Shown: in pieces, positions 1 to 9,561 of the stretch | Layout: every line of letters begins with the position of its first letter | How positions within the stretch are numbered: the stretch's first letter is position 1 | DNA from: Roseomonas sp. KE0001 | GTDB taxonomy: Bacteria; Pseudomonadota; Alphaproteobacteria; Acetobacterales; Acetobacteraceae | NCBI RefSeq assembly: GCF_016107285.1 | Contig: NZ_RCVQ01000003.1 | Coordinates: 248,001 to 312,000 of the forward strand | DNA length: 64,000 bases | Reading direction: 5' to 3' | Notes under the pieces: generated by a model | The model's input: the letters and a program-made list of their open reading frames with translations, nothing else | The model's database searches: none | Told to the model about the DNA's origin: nothing | Made by a program: the position numbers and the translations under genes

Positions 1-24
1 TCGTAACGACCGGGGACTCCCTTC

Positions 25-1080
25 ATGAAGGCCGGCGGTTTTCTTCCCGTCCTGCTGGGACTCGGGGCGGTTGTGCTGGTGCTCGCCGGGCTTTGGGCGG
101 CGGCGTCCCTGATGGCGCCGCTGACCGTCGCCCTGTTCATCATCGCATCGGTCGTCCCGTGGCAGCGGCAGCTGGAACGCATCCTGCCGCGCCCGCTGGC
201 GATGCTGCTGATGCTGCTGGCCATCGTGACCGTCGTGGGCGCTTTCGGCAGCCTCGCCGTCTGGGCCGTCAACCGCGCCGGTCACTGGCTGGTCGAGAAC
301 AGCGCCAGCATCCTGGCCCTCTACGCGGCGGCGACGGCCATGCTCGACGCCCAGGGGCTGGACACGGCCGCCGCCCTGGCCGGGCAGCTCGATGTCTCCA
401 TGATGCTGCGCACCGCGCGCAGCCTGGCGGCCTATCTGCAAGGCTTCATCAGCTTCATGATGCTGATGCTGATCTTCATCATCCTGGGCCTGCCGGAGGC
501 GGGGCCGGTGGCGCGCCGGCTGGAGGCGCTGGGGCCGGAGGGCCATGGCGGCCGGGCGTTGCGCGTCGCCAGGTCGACCTCGCGGAAGTTCCAGCACTAC
601 CTGCTGGTCCGCACGGTGATGAGCCTGGCGACAGGCCTCTGTGTCTATGGCATCGCACTGCTGTTTCATCTGGAACTGGCCCTGGAATGGGGTGTGCTCG
701 CCTTCGTGCTGAACTACCTCCCCTTCATCGGCCCCCTGGTCGCGACGATCCTGCCGGCGCTGCTCGCCGGGGTGCAGTTCGGGGCCCTGACGCCGGCGGT
801 CGGTGTCATGCTCGTCATGATCCTCACGCAGAATCTCATCGGCACCTATGTGGAACCGCGCGTGGCGGGCAACGCGCTGGCGATCTCGCCCTTCCTCATT
901 CTGCTGGCGGTCTTCTTCTGGAGCTTCCTGTGGGGCATTGCCGGCGCCTTCATCGGCGTGCCGATCGCCATCGCCATCATGGAAGCCTGTGGCGCCTATC
1001 CCCGTACCCGCTGGGTCGCGGCCCTGCTTTCCGCCGCATCCTCCGATCCGGTGCCGCGCCGGGCTTCCGGGGAATCATGA
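25..1080 (+). CDS. AI-2E family transporter (PerM-like permease)
   Basis: Inner-membrane protein of 351 residues of the AI-2E/PerM family. Members export small molecules, such as autoinducer-2, or ions in exchange for cations, but the substrate cannot be read from sequence. A hydrophobic N-terminal block (about residues 5-90), a soluble middle, and four or five closely spaced C-terminal membrane segments (about 195-330) match the family layout. The C-terminal region contains the typical stretch LNYLPFIGPLVATILPALLA. Length is normal. The ATG at 25 is the first in-frame start; the upstream region lies outside the window, so operon membership is unknown. A strong hairpin follows the stop. Family assignment is firm, substrate unknown. 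Confidence 0.85.
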   Translation: MKAGGFLPVLLGLGAVVLVLAGLWAAASLMAPLTVALFIIASVVPWQRQLERILPRPLAMLLMLLAIVTVVGAFGSLAVWAVNRAGHWLVENSASILALYAAATAMLDAQGLDTAAALAGQLDVSMMLRTARSLAAYLQGFISFMMLMLIFIILGLPEAGPVARRLEALGPEGHGGRALRVARSTSRKFQHYLLVRTVMSLATGLCVYGIALLFHLELALEWGVLAFVLNYLPFIGPLVATILPALLAGVQFGALTPAVGVMLVMILTQNLIGTYVEPRVAGNALAISPFLILLAVFFWSFLWGIAGAFIGVPIAIAIMEACGAYPRTRWVAALLSAASSDPVPRRASGES

Positions 1081-1081
1081 A

Positions 1082-1112
1082 GGGGCGGGCGCCATGCCCT
1101 GGCGCCCGCCCC
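1082..1112. terminator. Bidirectional hairpin between convergent genes
   Basis: A perfect 13-bp inverted repeat (arms 1082-1094 and 1100-1112, loop TGCCC) sits immediately after the permease stop and before the 3' end of the opposing MFS gene. There is no T-run on the plus side, so it is a strong hairpin in terminator position rather than a classical intrinsic terminator. Confidence 0.65.
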
Positions 1113-1141
1113 CTGACCGATGTGTCTGACGAAGACGGGCG

Positions 1142-2776
1142 CTACCGGACCGCCTCGGGATCCGGCGGGATGTTGCCCGGACGATAGTTGGGCAGGCCGC
1201 CGGAGGGGATGATGGCGATGAGCGCCAGGCCGGCCATGATCAGCAGGCCGATCTTGAGGGCCCGCAACCGGGCCTCGGTGTTGATCCGCACCGCCTCGGC
1301 CACCTGCTCGGGCGAGGCCGTCGTGTTGCTGAGCACGGCCTGCAGGCGGTCGTTGCTGACGAAGTTGATGTTGTCGAGATTGACCTGGGCGCGCAGCTCC
1401 TCGGTCAGCACCGGGCTGGCCGTGACCCTGCCGAGGACGGCGCTGCTCAACAGGCCGACCACGAGCGCCCCGGCGACGGCGGTGCCCACGGCGGAAGCCA
1501 GGTTCTGCGTGGTGCCCCGCAGCGAGCCGACATCGCTGGCCAGTTCCTTGGGCGAGGCGGTGACCAGCACGTTGAACAGCAGGGTGACAAGCGCGCCCTG
1601 GCCGATGCCGAAGAGGATCAGCCCGAGCAGGACAGGCCACTCGTTCCAGTCGTTGCGCACGACGAAGGCCAGCCAGAGCAGGGCCACGGTGCAGATGACG
1701 AAGCTGCACCGCGCGATCAGCCGCGGCGTCATCTTGTCGTAGAGATTGACGACCAGCATGGCGGTGAAGAAGACGGTCAGGTTGAAGGGCATCATGGCCA
1801 CGGCCGTGGCGATCGGCGATCGGCCCTGCACGATCTGGATATAGAGCGGCACCAGGAAGTTCAGTGCCGCCTCCAGCGCCACGACGACGAACAGGGCATA
1901 GACCGCGGAGCGCTCCTTCGGCGAATCCACGACCTCCAGCGCCAGCAGGGGCGTCCGTCCCTGCGCCCTGGCGCGGTGCGTCCAGGCCAGGAAGGCCTGG
2001 CCCAGCACGATGCCGAGGATGATCAGCACCGGCGCGGGGGACAGGCCCAGGAGGTCGAACGGCGCCCCCGGCCGCGCCCATCCGAGGCCCCAGCGGTTCA
2101 GGTTGTTGAAGCCGAAGCTGATGCAGATGATGGCGGCGGCCGCGAGCACGACGCCCAGCAGGTCGATCCGGACATCGGGATGCGGGGTCGAGGGCTTGAG
2201 GCGCAGGCTGGCGGCGAAGGCGATGGCGGAGGCCACGATCAGGATGCCGAAGGAGGGCCGCCAGCCGATATGGGTGCCGAGAACGCCGCCGATCACGAAG
2301 GCCAGCACCCCCGCGGCGGCGCGGGCCGAACCCAGCGCGCCCACCGCCGTGGCCTGCTGGCGCCCGCGGTAGTTCTCGGCGATCAGCGCGACCAGGCAGG
2401 GAACGATCACGGCGGCCGAAAGGCCGCACAGGGCCTGCGCCGTGATCATCAGCGTCGCGGTCGGCGTGAGCGTCATCAGCACCTGTGCCGCGAGGAAAGC
2501 GAGGATGGCGCCACGGAAGACGCGGGACGGGCCGAAGCGCTGGGAAAGCTTCGCGCCCAGCATGACGAAGCCCGCGACCAGCATGCCGTACATCACGATG
2601 CCGGTGGCCACCGTGGTCGGCGGCACATCGAAGCTGGCCACCATGCCGCCCAGCGCCACGGGAAGAGAGGCCACGTTGAACGACATGATCATCTGGCCGA
2701 GCACGATGGCCATGAGGGGAACCCAGCTCTCGCGGCTCTCCGCGTCCTGGCCTGTCACATCGGCGTCGAGCGCCAT
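1142..2776 (-). CDS. MFS multidrug transporter, DHA2-type (14 TM)
   Basis: Major facilitator of 544 residues, long enough for the 14-helix drug:H+ antiporter-2 group (EmrB/QacA type). Helices run from about residue 20 to 525. A motif-A-like loop after TM2 (GAKLSQRFGPSRVFR) and the length are typical. It carries a long C-terminal loop (about 440-500) before the last helix. The start at 2776 is preceded by GGAG at a good distance. It is oriented with glsA upstream, 42 bp away, so the two may be co-transcribed. Likely role: proton-driven efflux of organic compounds; the substrate is inferred only from the family. Confidence 0.85.
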   Translation of the reverse strand: MALDADVTGQDAESRESWVPLMAIVLGQMIMSFNVASLPVALGGMVASFDVPPTTVATGIVMYGMLVAGFVMLGAKLSQRFGPSRVFRGAILAFLAAQVLMTLTPTATLMITAQALCGLSAAVIVPCLVALIAENYRGRQQATAVGALGSARAAAGVLAFVIGGVLGTHIGWRPSFGILIVASAIAFAASLRLKPSTPHPDVRIDLLGVVLAAAAIICISFGFNNLNRWGLGWARPGAPFDLLGLSPAPVLIILGIVLGQAFLAWTHRARAQGRTPLLALEVVDSPKERSAVYALFVVVALEAALNFLVPLYIQIVQGRSPIATAVAMMPFNLTVFFTAMLVVNLYDKMTPRLIARCSFVICTVALLWLAFVVRNDWNEWPVLLGLILFGIGQGALVTLLFNVLVTASPKELASDVGSLRGTTQNLASAVGTAVAGALVVGLLSSAVLGRVTASPVLTEELRAQVNLDNINFVSNDRLQAVLSNTTASPEQVAEAVRINTEARLRALKIGLLIMAGLALIAIIPSGGLPNYRPGNIPPDPEAVR

Positions 2777-2818
2777 GGCGTTCTCCAGTTCATGCTTGCC
2801 GAAAGAATCGGAATGGCC

Positions 2819-3826
2819 TCAGGCCGGCTTGGACACCAGCAGGTCTAGGCCGAGGCGATGCGACAGGAACCGCGCCACCTGCTGGCCCTTGACGCTGTTG
2901 CCCGCCTTGTCCAGCCGTGGCGCATAGGTGCCGAGGCCGCCTTTCCCGGGGGAGACGGTGACGATGCCGCCGCCGATGCCGCTCTTGCCCGGAAGGCCGA
3001 TCTCGTAGAGCCAGTCTCCGGAGGTTTCGTAGAGCCCGGCGGTGATCATGACGGCCAGGGTGTAGTGGCAGACCTCCGGGCTGACGATCTGCTCGCCGGT
3101 CACCGGATTGACGCCGCCATCGGCCAGCGTGGCGCCCATGATCGCCAGATCCCGCGCGGTGACCTGAAGCGAGCACTGGCGGGTGTAGAGATCGGTCGCC
3201 TCGGCCGGGTCGGAGTAGATGGCGCCCATCCCCTGCAGCGCATTGGCGATGCCGCGGTTGCGGAAATTGGTCTCGCTGGCGCAGCGGTAGGTTTCCTCAT
3301 CCAGCTCCAGCTGCCGGCCGGCGAAGCGGCTCAGGCCCTGATGAATGAAGCTCCACTTCTCCGCCTCCGACCGGCCGGGAACCAGGCTCGTCGTCGCGAT
3401 GGCGCCGGGATTGACCATCGGATTCGTCTTGCCGTCGCGGCTGAACTCGATGGCCGCCAGCGAATTGAAGGGGCGGCCGGTGCCGTTCACGCCGAGCTTC
3501 TCGCGTGCGGCCTGCGGGCCCAGGAGCTGACAGACCAGCGCGAAGAGAAACGGCTTGGAGACGCTCATGATCGTGAATGGCGTCTCGACATCCCCGACGG
3601 CGGCGATCCCGCCGTCATTCGCCACGATGCAGATGCCGAACTGCTGAGGCGGCACCCGCGCCAGGGCGGGATAGACGGTGGAAACCTCGCCCTCCTCGGA
3701 GTCCTTGAAGCGGTTGTAGGCCTCGTCGATCAGGCGTTTGACCGGCTCCTCGTCGGGAAGCTGGCCGGTCGAGACGTAATCATAGCCTTCATCCTCGGAA
3801 GGCTGGGGAAATGGGGACACCTCCAT
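2819..3826 (-). CDS. glsA: Glutaminase (serine-dependent)
   Basis: Hydrolyses L-glutamine to glutamate and ammonia. The 335-residue protein has the beta-lactamase-like SxxK nucleophile motif (SVSK, about residues 88-91), an asparagine-rich substrate region (NPMVNPGAIA), the conserved SETNFRNR segment, and the glycine-rich GKSGIGGGI loop near residue 270, all typical of GlsA. Length is slightly above the usual 305-310 because of an N-terminal extension of about 25 residues. It lies 42 bp upstream of the MFS gene in the same direction. In acidophilic or acetic-type bacteria, glutaminase ammonia can serve in acid resistance; that use here is only a possibility. Confidence 0.92.
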   Translation of the reverse strand: MEVSPFPQPSEDEGYDYVSTGQLPDEEPVKRLIDEAYNRFKDSEEGEVSTVYPALARVPPQQFGICIVANDGGIAAVGDVETPFTIMSVSKPFLFALVCQLLGPQAAREKLGVNGTGRPFNSLAAIEFSRDGKTNPMVNPGAIATTSLVPGRSEAEKWSFIHQGLSRFAGRQLELDEETYRCASETNFRNRGIANALQGMGAIYSDPAEATDLYTRQCSLQVTARDLAIMGATLADGGVNPVTGEQIVSPEVCHYTLAVMITAGLYETSGDWLYEIGLPGKSGIGGGIVTVSPGKGGLGTYAPRLDKAGNSVKGQQVARFLSHRLGLDLLVSKPA

Positions 3827-4140
3827 GGCGGACCTACTCCTCCCGATACCGACATCGTTGTTCTTCTGTTGAGTGGGCGTCGTCGAAGCCCGGGCATACC
3901 GGAGCGCATACCTTCACCTCTGCAGTGAGGCTGCGCCTCCGAAAGGGTGTCGTCAATTTGCATGTCAACGTCCGCCACGCGCCCGGGGATGACAAATTGG
4001 TGTGGTCAATCCTCCTTGGCGCGGGCTTTCGGGAGCCACCGTGGGGCAGGTCCGGCATGCTGACGGACCCCTGCGGTGGCCCGGCCCGTTGCGAGCCCGC
4101 AGCGGCCGTGACAGATGTGCGAGTGTTGGAGACGTCGCTG
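3827..4140. other. Divergent intergenic region glsA / RND operon
   Basis: About 310 bp without a convincing gene; an upstream in-frame extension of the efflux adaptor reads as low-quality sequence with no signal peptide. It contains an inverted pair CAATTTG (about 3954) and CAAATTG (about 3993) in an AT-richer patch, a plausible promoter/operator zone for the divergent genes. No regulator gene is adjacent. Confidence 0.4.
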
Positions 4141-5271
4141 ATGCAAACTGTAATCCTTCCCCGTGACAGCTACAGCTATGGAACGCCGCTGGCCATTCTG
4201 GCGGCCCTGCTGTCGCTGAGCGGGCCGGCGATGGCGCAGGCGCCGGCAGTGAGCGTCACGCCCGTGGCGGTCGAGGACGTCGCGCCGGGGGCTCGTTTCG
4301 TCGGACGCGTGGAGGCGATCAACGCGGTCGACATCCGCTCTCGCGTCGAAGGCTTTGTCGAGGCGCGCGGCTTCCGCGAAGGGCAGTTCGTCGAGCAGGG
4401 TCAGGACCTCTTCCGGATCGAGAGCGCGGGCTACGAGGCCGCCCTCTCCGCCGCGCGGGCCAGCCTGGCGGGCGGGGAGGCCGATCTGCGGGATGCCGAG
4501 GGGCGCTTCGAGCGCAGCCAGCAGCTCCGCCGGACGCAGGCGGCCTCCCAGGCGGCGCTGGAGGAAGCCCTGGCCGCGCGGGACCGCGGCCGCGCCAACG
4601 TCATGGCGGCGGAAGCCAACCTGCGGCAGGCCGAACTCAATCTCAGCTACACCACCATCCGCGCGCCGCTGGCGGGGCGGATCGGGCATACCACCGTCGC
4701 GGTGGGCAGTCTCGTCTCGCCCTCATCGGGGGTGCTCGCCCGCATCGTGCAGGTCGATCCGATCCGCGTCGTCTTCTCGGTGAGCGACCAGAGCCTTCTG
4801 GAGTTCCGCGGCGGCGCCACGGCCGGGCCGGCGGAGACCTTCGTGCCGACGCTGACCCTGTCCTCCGGCCAGACCTATCCCGGCGCCGGCGAGATCGACT
4901 TCATCGGCAACGAGGTCGATCCCCGGACCGGTACGGTGCCGGTGCGCGTCCGCTTCGCGAACCCGGACGGCCTCCTGGTCCCCGGACAGTTCGTCACCGT
5001 GGCCGTGCATCCGGATGCGCCCCGCCAGCGCCCCGTCGTGCCGCTGGGCGCGGTGCAGCTGGACCGGGAAGGGCGCTTCGTGCTCCTTGCCGATGACAGC
5101 GACAAGGTCGTGCTGCGGCGCATCCGGACAGGCGCGCAGCTCGATCAGAACTGGATCGTCGAGGAAGGGCTGAAGGGCGGCGAGCGGCTGATCGTCCAGG
5201 GCCTGCAGAATGCGCGGCCCGGCGCCGCCGTGACCGTCGTGCCCGTGGCCGGCGCGCCCGCCCGCCCATGA
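4141..5271 (+). CDS. RND efflux periplasmic adaptor (membrane fusion protein)
   Basis: Periplasmic adaptor of a tripartite RND pump (MexA/AcrA-like), 376 residues. The ATG at 4141 is preferred because it opens on a signal sequence (hydrophobic core about residues 17-32, ending AMAQA), whereas the longer reading adds low-quality sequence. After cleavage come a barrel-sandwich lipoyl half ([20 protein letters not shown]), an alpha-helical hairpin (about 100-165) rich in Ala, Gln and Glu, the second lipoyl half ([11 protein letters not shown]) and the beta-barrel/proximal domains. No lipobox cysteine is visible. It overlaps the RND permease by 4 bp (ATGA), so the two are translationally coupled. 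No outer-membrane factor gene is present locally. Confidence 0.9.
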   Translation: MQTVILPRDSYSYGTPLAILAALLSLSGPAMAQAPAVSVTPVAVEDVAPGARFVGRVEAINAVDIRSRVEGFVEARGFREGQFVEQGQDLFRIESAGYEAALSAARASLAGGEADLRDAEGRFERSQQLRRTQAASQAALEEALAARDRGRANVMAAEANLRQAELNLSYTTIRAPLAGRIGHTTVAVGSLVSPSSGVLARIVQVDPIRVVFSVSDQSLLEFRGGATAGPAETFVPTLTLSSGQTYPGAGEIDFIGNEVDPRTGTVPVRVRFANPDGLLVPGQFVTVAVHPDAPRQRPVVPLGAVQLDREGRFVLLADDSDKVVLRRIRTGAQLDQNWIVEEGLKGGERLIVQGLQNARPGAAVTVVPVAGAPARP

Positions 5272-8200
5272 TCGCCGCGCTCTTCGTCCGGCGGCCCCGC
5301 TTCGCGATGGTGATCGCGGTGGTCACCACGCTGGCCGGACTGCTGGCCCTCAGCATGATTCCCGTCGCGCAGTTCCCGCCGATCACGCCGCCGGAGGTCC
5401 AGGTCAGCGCCAGCTATCCCGGTGCCAGCGCCGAGGTGCTGATGAACAGCGTCGGCGCGCCGATCGAGGAGCAGGTCAACGGCGTGGATGACATGATGTA
5501 CATGTCCTCCTCCGCCGGCAACAACGGCAGCTATTCGCTGACCGTCACCTTCCGCGTCGGCACCGATCCGGCCATGGCGCAGGTGAATGTGCAGAACCGT
5601 GTGGCGCTGGCGACGGCGCGGCTGCCGCCGGCCGTGACGCAGACAGGCGTGTCCGTCCGCGCCCGCTCCACCAGCATGCTGATGGGCGTGTCGCTCTACT
5701 CGCCGGGCGGTACGCGCGACGAGATCTTCATCAGCAACTACGCCTCGGTCAATCTGCGCGACGCCCTCGCCCGGATTCCGGGCGTCGGGGATGTCGGCGT
5801 CTTCGGCCCGGTCTACAGCATGCGGGTCTGGATGAACCCCGATCGCATGCAGGCCCTGGGTATCACGGCGGCCGATATCACGGAGGCCATCCGCGCGCAC
5901 AACGCGCAGGCCTCGGCGGGGCTGATCGGCGCGCCGCCCGCGCCCGCCGGGCAGGAGCTGCAGATGGCGGTGATGGCGCGCGGGCGCCTGGAGACGGCGG
6001 AGGAGTTCGGCGACATCGTCCTGCGCACGAATGCCGATGGCGCGATCGTCAGCCTTCGCGACGTGGCCCGCCTCGAGCTCGGCGCGCAGTCCTATGACAT
6101 CGGATCGCGCTTCAACGGCCAGCCAAGCGCGACCCTCGTCATCTATGCCGCGCCGGAGGCCAACGCCCTGAACGTCGCCTCCGCCGTCCGGTCGGAGCTG
6201 GCGCGCGCCGCACCGCAGTTTCCGGAGGACCTCGCGCAGACGGTCGTCTTCGACACCACGGCCTTCGTCAGCGAGACGATCCGCGAGATCGCCATCACGC
6301 TCGGCATCACCTTCCTGCTGGTCGTCCTGGTCACCTATGTCTTCCTGCAGGATTGGCGCGCCACACTGATCCCGATGCTGACGATCCCGGTCTCGCTGCT
6401 CGGCGGATTTGTCATCCTCTACGCGCTGGGCTATTCGGCGAACACCGTCACCCTCTTCGCCATCGTGCTGGCCATCAGCCTGGTCGTCGATGATGCCATC
6501 ATCGTCGTCGAGGGTGTGCAGCGCGCCATGCAGGAGCAGGGCCTCGCCGTCGTCGAGGCCACCCTGGAGACGATGCGCCAGGTCACCGGGCCCATTGTCG
6601 TGACGACCCTGGTGCTCGGCGCCCTGTTCCTGCCGATCGGCTTCATCTCCGGCGTCACCGGGCAGCTCTACGGACAGTTCGCCGTGACGATCATGGCGAC
6701 CATCACGCTCTCGACCGTCAACGCGCTGACCCTGAGCCCCGCCCTCTGCGTGCTCCTCCTGCGGCGGCCGGCCGGCCCGCGGGGCGGGGTCTTCGCCCTT
6801 CTCGAGCGGGTCATCGGGCGGTCGCGGCGGGGCTACCTGGCCCTGCTCGGCCGTCTGGCGCGGCGGCTGGTGCTGGCGGGCGGCATCATGGTGGCGGTCC
6901 TGGCCGGCGTGACCGGCCTGTTCCGCACGCTGCCGACGGGCTTCATCCCCTCCGAGGATCTCGGATACATCTTCGTGAATGTGCAGTTGCCGAGCGCCGC
7001 CTCGCTCGAGAGGACGCAGGCCGCGCTGGACGAGGTGGTGCGGATCGTGCGCGCGACGCCGGGCATCGACAATGTCATCGGCGTCGCGGGTGCCAGCCTT
7101 CTCGGCGGCGGCGGCTCCGATTCCGGCATGGTCATCGCGGCGCTCAGGCCCTGGCGCGAGCGCCGCGATGCGAGCGGGCGTCTCGACCATGTGCTGGCCC
7201 ACCTGCGGGCCCGCTTCGCCACCGTGACGGCGGGGGCGGTCGTCGCCTTCGTGCCACCGGCCATTCCGGGGCTCGGCGCCACGGGCGGGTTCGACCTCCG
7301 CCTCCAGGCCCGCGGCGGACAGAGCCAGGAGGAACTGGCGGAGGCGATGCGGGGCCTGATCGTCCGGGCGAACCAGGCCCCGGACCTGACCGCCGTATTC
7401 AGCACCTTCCGGGCCGACACGCCGCAGGTCCATCTGCAGATCGACCGCCACCGCGCGGAGTTGCTGGGCGTGACCCCGGGCGCGATCTTCCAGACGCTGC
7501 AGGCGCACCTCGGCTCCGCCTATGTGGACGACTTCAACATCCTCTCGCGCGTGTTCCAGGTCCGCATCCAGGACGAGGCGGGCTTCCGCAGCCAGGCGGC
7601 CGATATCGGGCGCCTGCATGTGCGCGCCAGCTCGGGCGAGCTGGTGCCGCTCCGTGCCCTGGTGACGACCCGCGCCACCCTCGGGCCGAGCGTCATCAAC
7701 CGCTACAATCTTTTCCCCGCCGTCGCCATCAACGGGCAGGCCGCGGACGGCGCCAGCAGCGGCGCCGCGCTGGACCGCATGGAGGCATTGGCGCTGGAGA
7801 GCCTGCCGGAGGGCTTCGGCTTCGAATGGACCGGCCTCGCCCTGCAGGAACGGCAGGCCGGGGCGGAGACGATGATGATCATTCTTGTCGGCATCGTCTT
7901 CACCTACCTCTTCCTGGTCGCTCAGTATGAGAGCTGGAGCGTTCCCCTGGCGGTCATGCTGTCCGTGGCGCTGGCGGTGCTGGGCGCCCTCGCCAGCCTG
8001 GCCCTGGCGGGAATGCCGATCGACGTCTACTCGCAGATCGGCCTGCTTCTGCTGATCGGACTGGCCGCGAAGAACGCGATCCTCATCGTCGAATTCGCCA
8101 AGACCCGGCGGGAGCAGGGCATGAGCACGCTGGAGGCGGCGATCGACGCGACGCGGCAGCGTTTCCGCCCGCTGGTCATGACCGCCTTCAGCTCGGTCCT

Positions 8201-8399
8201 CGGTGTCGTTCCGCTGGTCATCGCGAGCGGGGCGGGGGCCGAGAGCCGGCGCTCGATCGGCATGACCCTCTTCGGCGGCCTGCTGATCGGAACCCTGCTC
8301 GGCCTGCTGATGATCCCGGTGCTCTATGTCATCGTCCAGACCGTCCGGGAAAGGCTCAAGGCGCGGTTCCTCGCCGCGCCCGGGGCGGAGCGGGGATAG
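5268..8399 (+). CDS. RND multidrug efflux permease (HAE1 type)
   Basis: Inner-membrane proton-driven pump of 1043 residues, the expected size for AcrB/MexB-type HAE1 transporters. Two repeats of one plus five helices flank two large periplasmic loops. The TM4 proton-relay aspartates appear in [13 protein letters not shown] (about residue 405), and the TM10 lysine in [15 protein letters not shown] (about 940). The N-terminus ([20 protein letters not shown]) is canonical. It is coupled to the adaptor upstream. Its 3' end overlaps the opposite-strand remnant of a LacI-type regulator gene by about 44 bp. Substrate spectrum is unknown. Confidence 0.93.
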   Translation: MIAALFVRRPRFAMVIAVVTTLAGLLALSMIPVAQFPPITPPEVQVSASYPGASAEVLMNSVGAPIEEQVNGVDDMMYMSSSAGNNGSYSLTVTFRVGTDPAMAQVNVQNRVALATARLPPAVTQTGVSVRARSTSMLMGVSLYSPGGTRDEIFISNYASVNLRDALARIPGVGDVGVFGPVYSMRVWMNPDRMQALGITAADITEAIRAHNAQASAGLIGAPPAPAGQELQMAVMARGRLETAEEFGDIVLRTNADGAIVSLRDVARLELGAQSYDIGSRFNGQPSATLVIYAAPEANALNVASAVRSELARAAPQFPEDLAQTVVFDTTAFVSETIREIAITLGITFLLVVLVTYVFLQDWRATLIPMLTIPVSLLGGFVILYALGYSANTVTLFAIVLAISLVVDDAIIVVEGVQRAMQEQGLAVVEATLETMRQVTGPIVVTTLVLGALFLPIGFISGVTGQLYGQFAVTIMATITLSTVNALTLSPALCVLLLRRPAGPRGGVFALLERVIGRSRRGYLALLGRLARRLVLAGGIMVAVLAGVTGLFRTLPTGFIPSEDLGYIFVNVQLPSAASLERTQAALDEVVRIVRATPGIDNVIGVAGASLLGGGGSDSGMVIAALRPWRERRDASGRLDHVLAHLRARFATVTAGAVVAFVPPAIPGLGATGGFDLRLQARGGQSQEELAEAMRGLIVRANQAPDLTAVFSTFRADTPQVHLQIDRHRAELLGVTPGAIFQTLQAHLGSAYVDDFNILSRVFQVRIQDEAGFRSQAADIGRLHVRASSGELVPLRALVTTRATLGPSVINRYNLFPAVAINGQAADGASSGAALDRMEALALESLPEGFGFEWTGLALQERQAGAETMMIILVGIVFTYLFLVAQYESWSVPLAVMLSVALAVLGALASLALAGMPIDVYSQIGLLLLIGLAAKNAILIVEFAKTRREQGMSTLEAAIDATRQRFRPLVMTAFSSVLGVVPLVIASGAGAESRRSIGMTLFGGLLIGTLLGLLMIPVLYVIVQTVRERLKARFLAAPGAERG

Positions 8400-8814
8400 G
8401 GACGGCGGCGCGGTCTTCCCGCCCCTGTTCCGTGCCATCCGCGGGCAGCCGGGCGGAGCGGCCCCGGATCAGCGCGCCCTGTAGAAGGACGCGCTCGCGC
8501 GGCAGGGCGGCGTCACCGATGCGGGCGGCAAGCAGATCCAGCCCCCGCGCGACCATGGCCTGCAGCGGCTGGGCCACAGTGGTCAGGCGATAGGGAGGCT
8601 GGCGGGCGGGTCCGATGCCGTCCATGCCGACCACCGAGATGTCGCCGGGCGCCGCGACGCCGGCTTCCCACAGGGCGTCCATGCCTCCCATGGCCAGGAT
8701 GTCGCTGACTCAGAAGACGGCGTCCGGGCGCCGCGCGGGCGCCAGGGCGGCCAGGGCGGTGCCCGCGGCGAAGCCGGCGGCGTGGCTGGCGCCGCGAGGG
8801 CGATACGCGCGGCC
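8356..8814 (-). pseudogene. LacI-family regulator remnant with in-frame TGA
   Basis: Reading leftward there is a single open frame interrupted once: ARRPDAVF, then TGA (8710-8712), then VSDILAMGGMDALWEAG and VAAPGDISVVGMDGI. This is the sugar-binding C-terminal half of LacI/GalR regulators, where the family normally reads PDAVFC(A/V)SDxLAxG. The TGA therefore probably replaces a cysteine TGC/TGT. The N-terminal helix-turn-helix and most of the first lobe are absent upstream of about 8814. The remaining C-terminus runs on into the end of the RND gene. Truncation plus nonsense mutation means a pseudogene; a sequencing error would explain only the stop, not the missing half. Confidence 0.75.
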
Positions 8815-8821
8815 TGGCACG

Positions 8822-8920
8822 CTGCAGGACCTCGCCGGAATGAACACGCTGATGGGCTTCGAGGAAGTCCGGGACTTCGACCGCCGCTGGGCCCGCCCCG
8901 CCTCCGGCACGACGGAGTAG
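8822..8920 (+). pseudogene. C-terminal fragment of an unidentified protein
   Basis: A short plus-strand reading that starts in a sensible composition (LQDLAGMNTLMGFEEVRDFD) and ends at TAG 8918-8920. It has no start codon of its own, because the upstream part of that frame is antisense to the LacI remnant. It looks like the tail of a lost gene caught between two other remnants. I do not recognise the family; it could be chance. Confidence 0.25.
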
Positions 8921-8962
8921 CCTGACCGGACCCTGTGGTCCCCGACATCACGAGGAACGTCC

Positions 8963-9300
8963 ATGACAACAAGAAACACGCTTACCCGCCGCGGGTTCGG
9001 CGGGATCGCGGCCGGCCTGGCGCTGGCGCCCGCTCTCGCGCGGCCGGGGTGGTGCCGGGCCTCGCCAATGCCGGGGCGGTGCTGGAGAACTGGCTGGCCA
9101 ATTTCGACTACATGCGGCGGAACACCGACTGGGGCATGCTGGTCTATACCTTCCACCCCTATGTCAGCGGCCGGGGCCACCGCATGATAATGATGGAGCG
9201 GCTGATCGACGGCCTGGCGGCGCGGGGCGCCGAGTTCCTGACGCTGGACGAGGTGCAGCAGGCGTTCCGCGCCCGGCGCGCGCCGGGCGGCGGGGGTTGA
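8963..9300 (+). pseudogene. Chimeric remnant: Tat signal peptide fused out of frame to polysaccharide deacetylase C-terminus
   Basis: The first frame opens with ATG 8963 and a textbook twin-arginine leader (TRRGFGGIAAGLALAPALA), then degenerates. From about 9052 the neighbouring frame carries GLANAGAVLENWLANFDYM, then GMLVYTFHPYVSGRGHRM and a C-terminal helix ending at TGA 9300. That is the characteristic last quarter of NodB-like polysaccharide deacetylases (HP-x-GR-HR motif). The catalytic N-terminal part (metal-binding D/H/H) is missing. This looks like a deletion joining an exported-protein start to a deacetylase tail in another frame, so no functional product is expected. Confidence 0.65.
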
Positions 9301-9417
9301 GGCGGGAGGGCGCCATGGCCTAGGCTCTCGGCACAGGCCTTCCGGGACGTCCCTCGCGCCCGGCCGGGCGGCTTCTTCCCGACCGGCGGCCCCGCGCCGG
9401 CCTGGAGGAGGCCGCGC

Positions 9418-9450
9418 GGCCCTCCGCCGCGCCGGACCGCGCGGAGGGCC
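9418..9450. terminator. Hairpin downstream of the deacetylase remnant
   Basis: A perfect 10-bp stem GGCCCTCCGC / GCGGAGGGCC (9418-9427 and 9441-9450) with a 13-nt loop lies in the 261-bp gap before the aminotransferase gene. No T-run follows. The rest of the gap shows no coding signal; the aminotransferase promoter is presumably between here and 9562. Confidence 0.4.
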
Positions 9451-9561
9451 TGGGCGGCGGCCGGGCCGGGGACAGGACGCCCGACCCTGGCCGGTGGAGA
9501 GAGACAGGGATCCGATCGTACGGCGCATGTCCGGCTTGCACGATCCAGCGAAGGGCTGATC

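Noticed and set aside
3811-4140. 110-residue N-terminal extension of the RND adaptor
   Set aside because: Adds sequence without family similarity and buries the signal peptide that begins at ATG 4141.
5145-8438. 1097-codon minus-strand open frame
   Set aside because: Entirely antisense to the RND permease; low-complexity His/Asp/Arg/Gln composition typical of shadow frames in GC-rich genes.
9530-9561. TTGCA-containing sequence upstream of tpa as a sigma-54 promoter
   Set aside because: The spacing between the GG and GC elements does not fit the required 10 bp.
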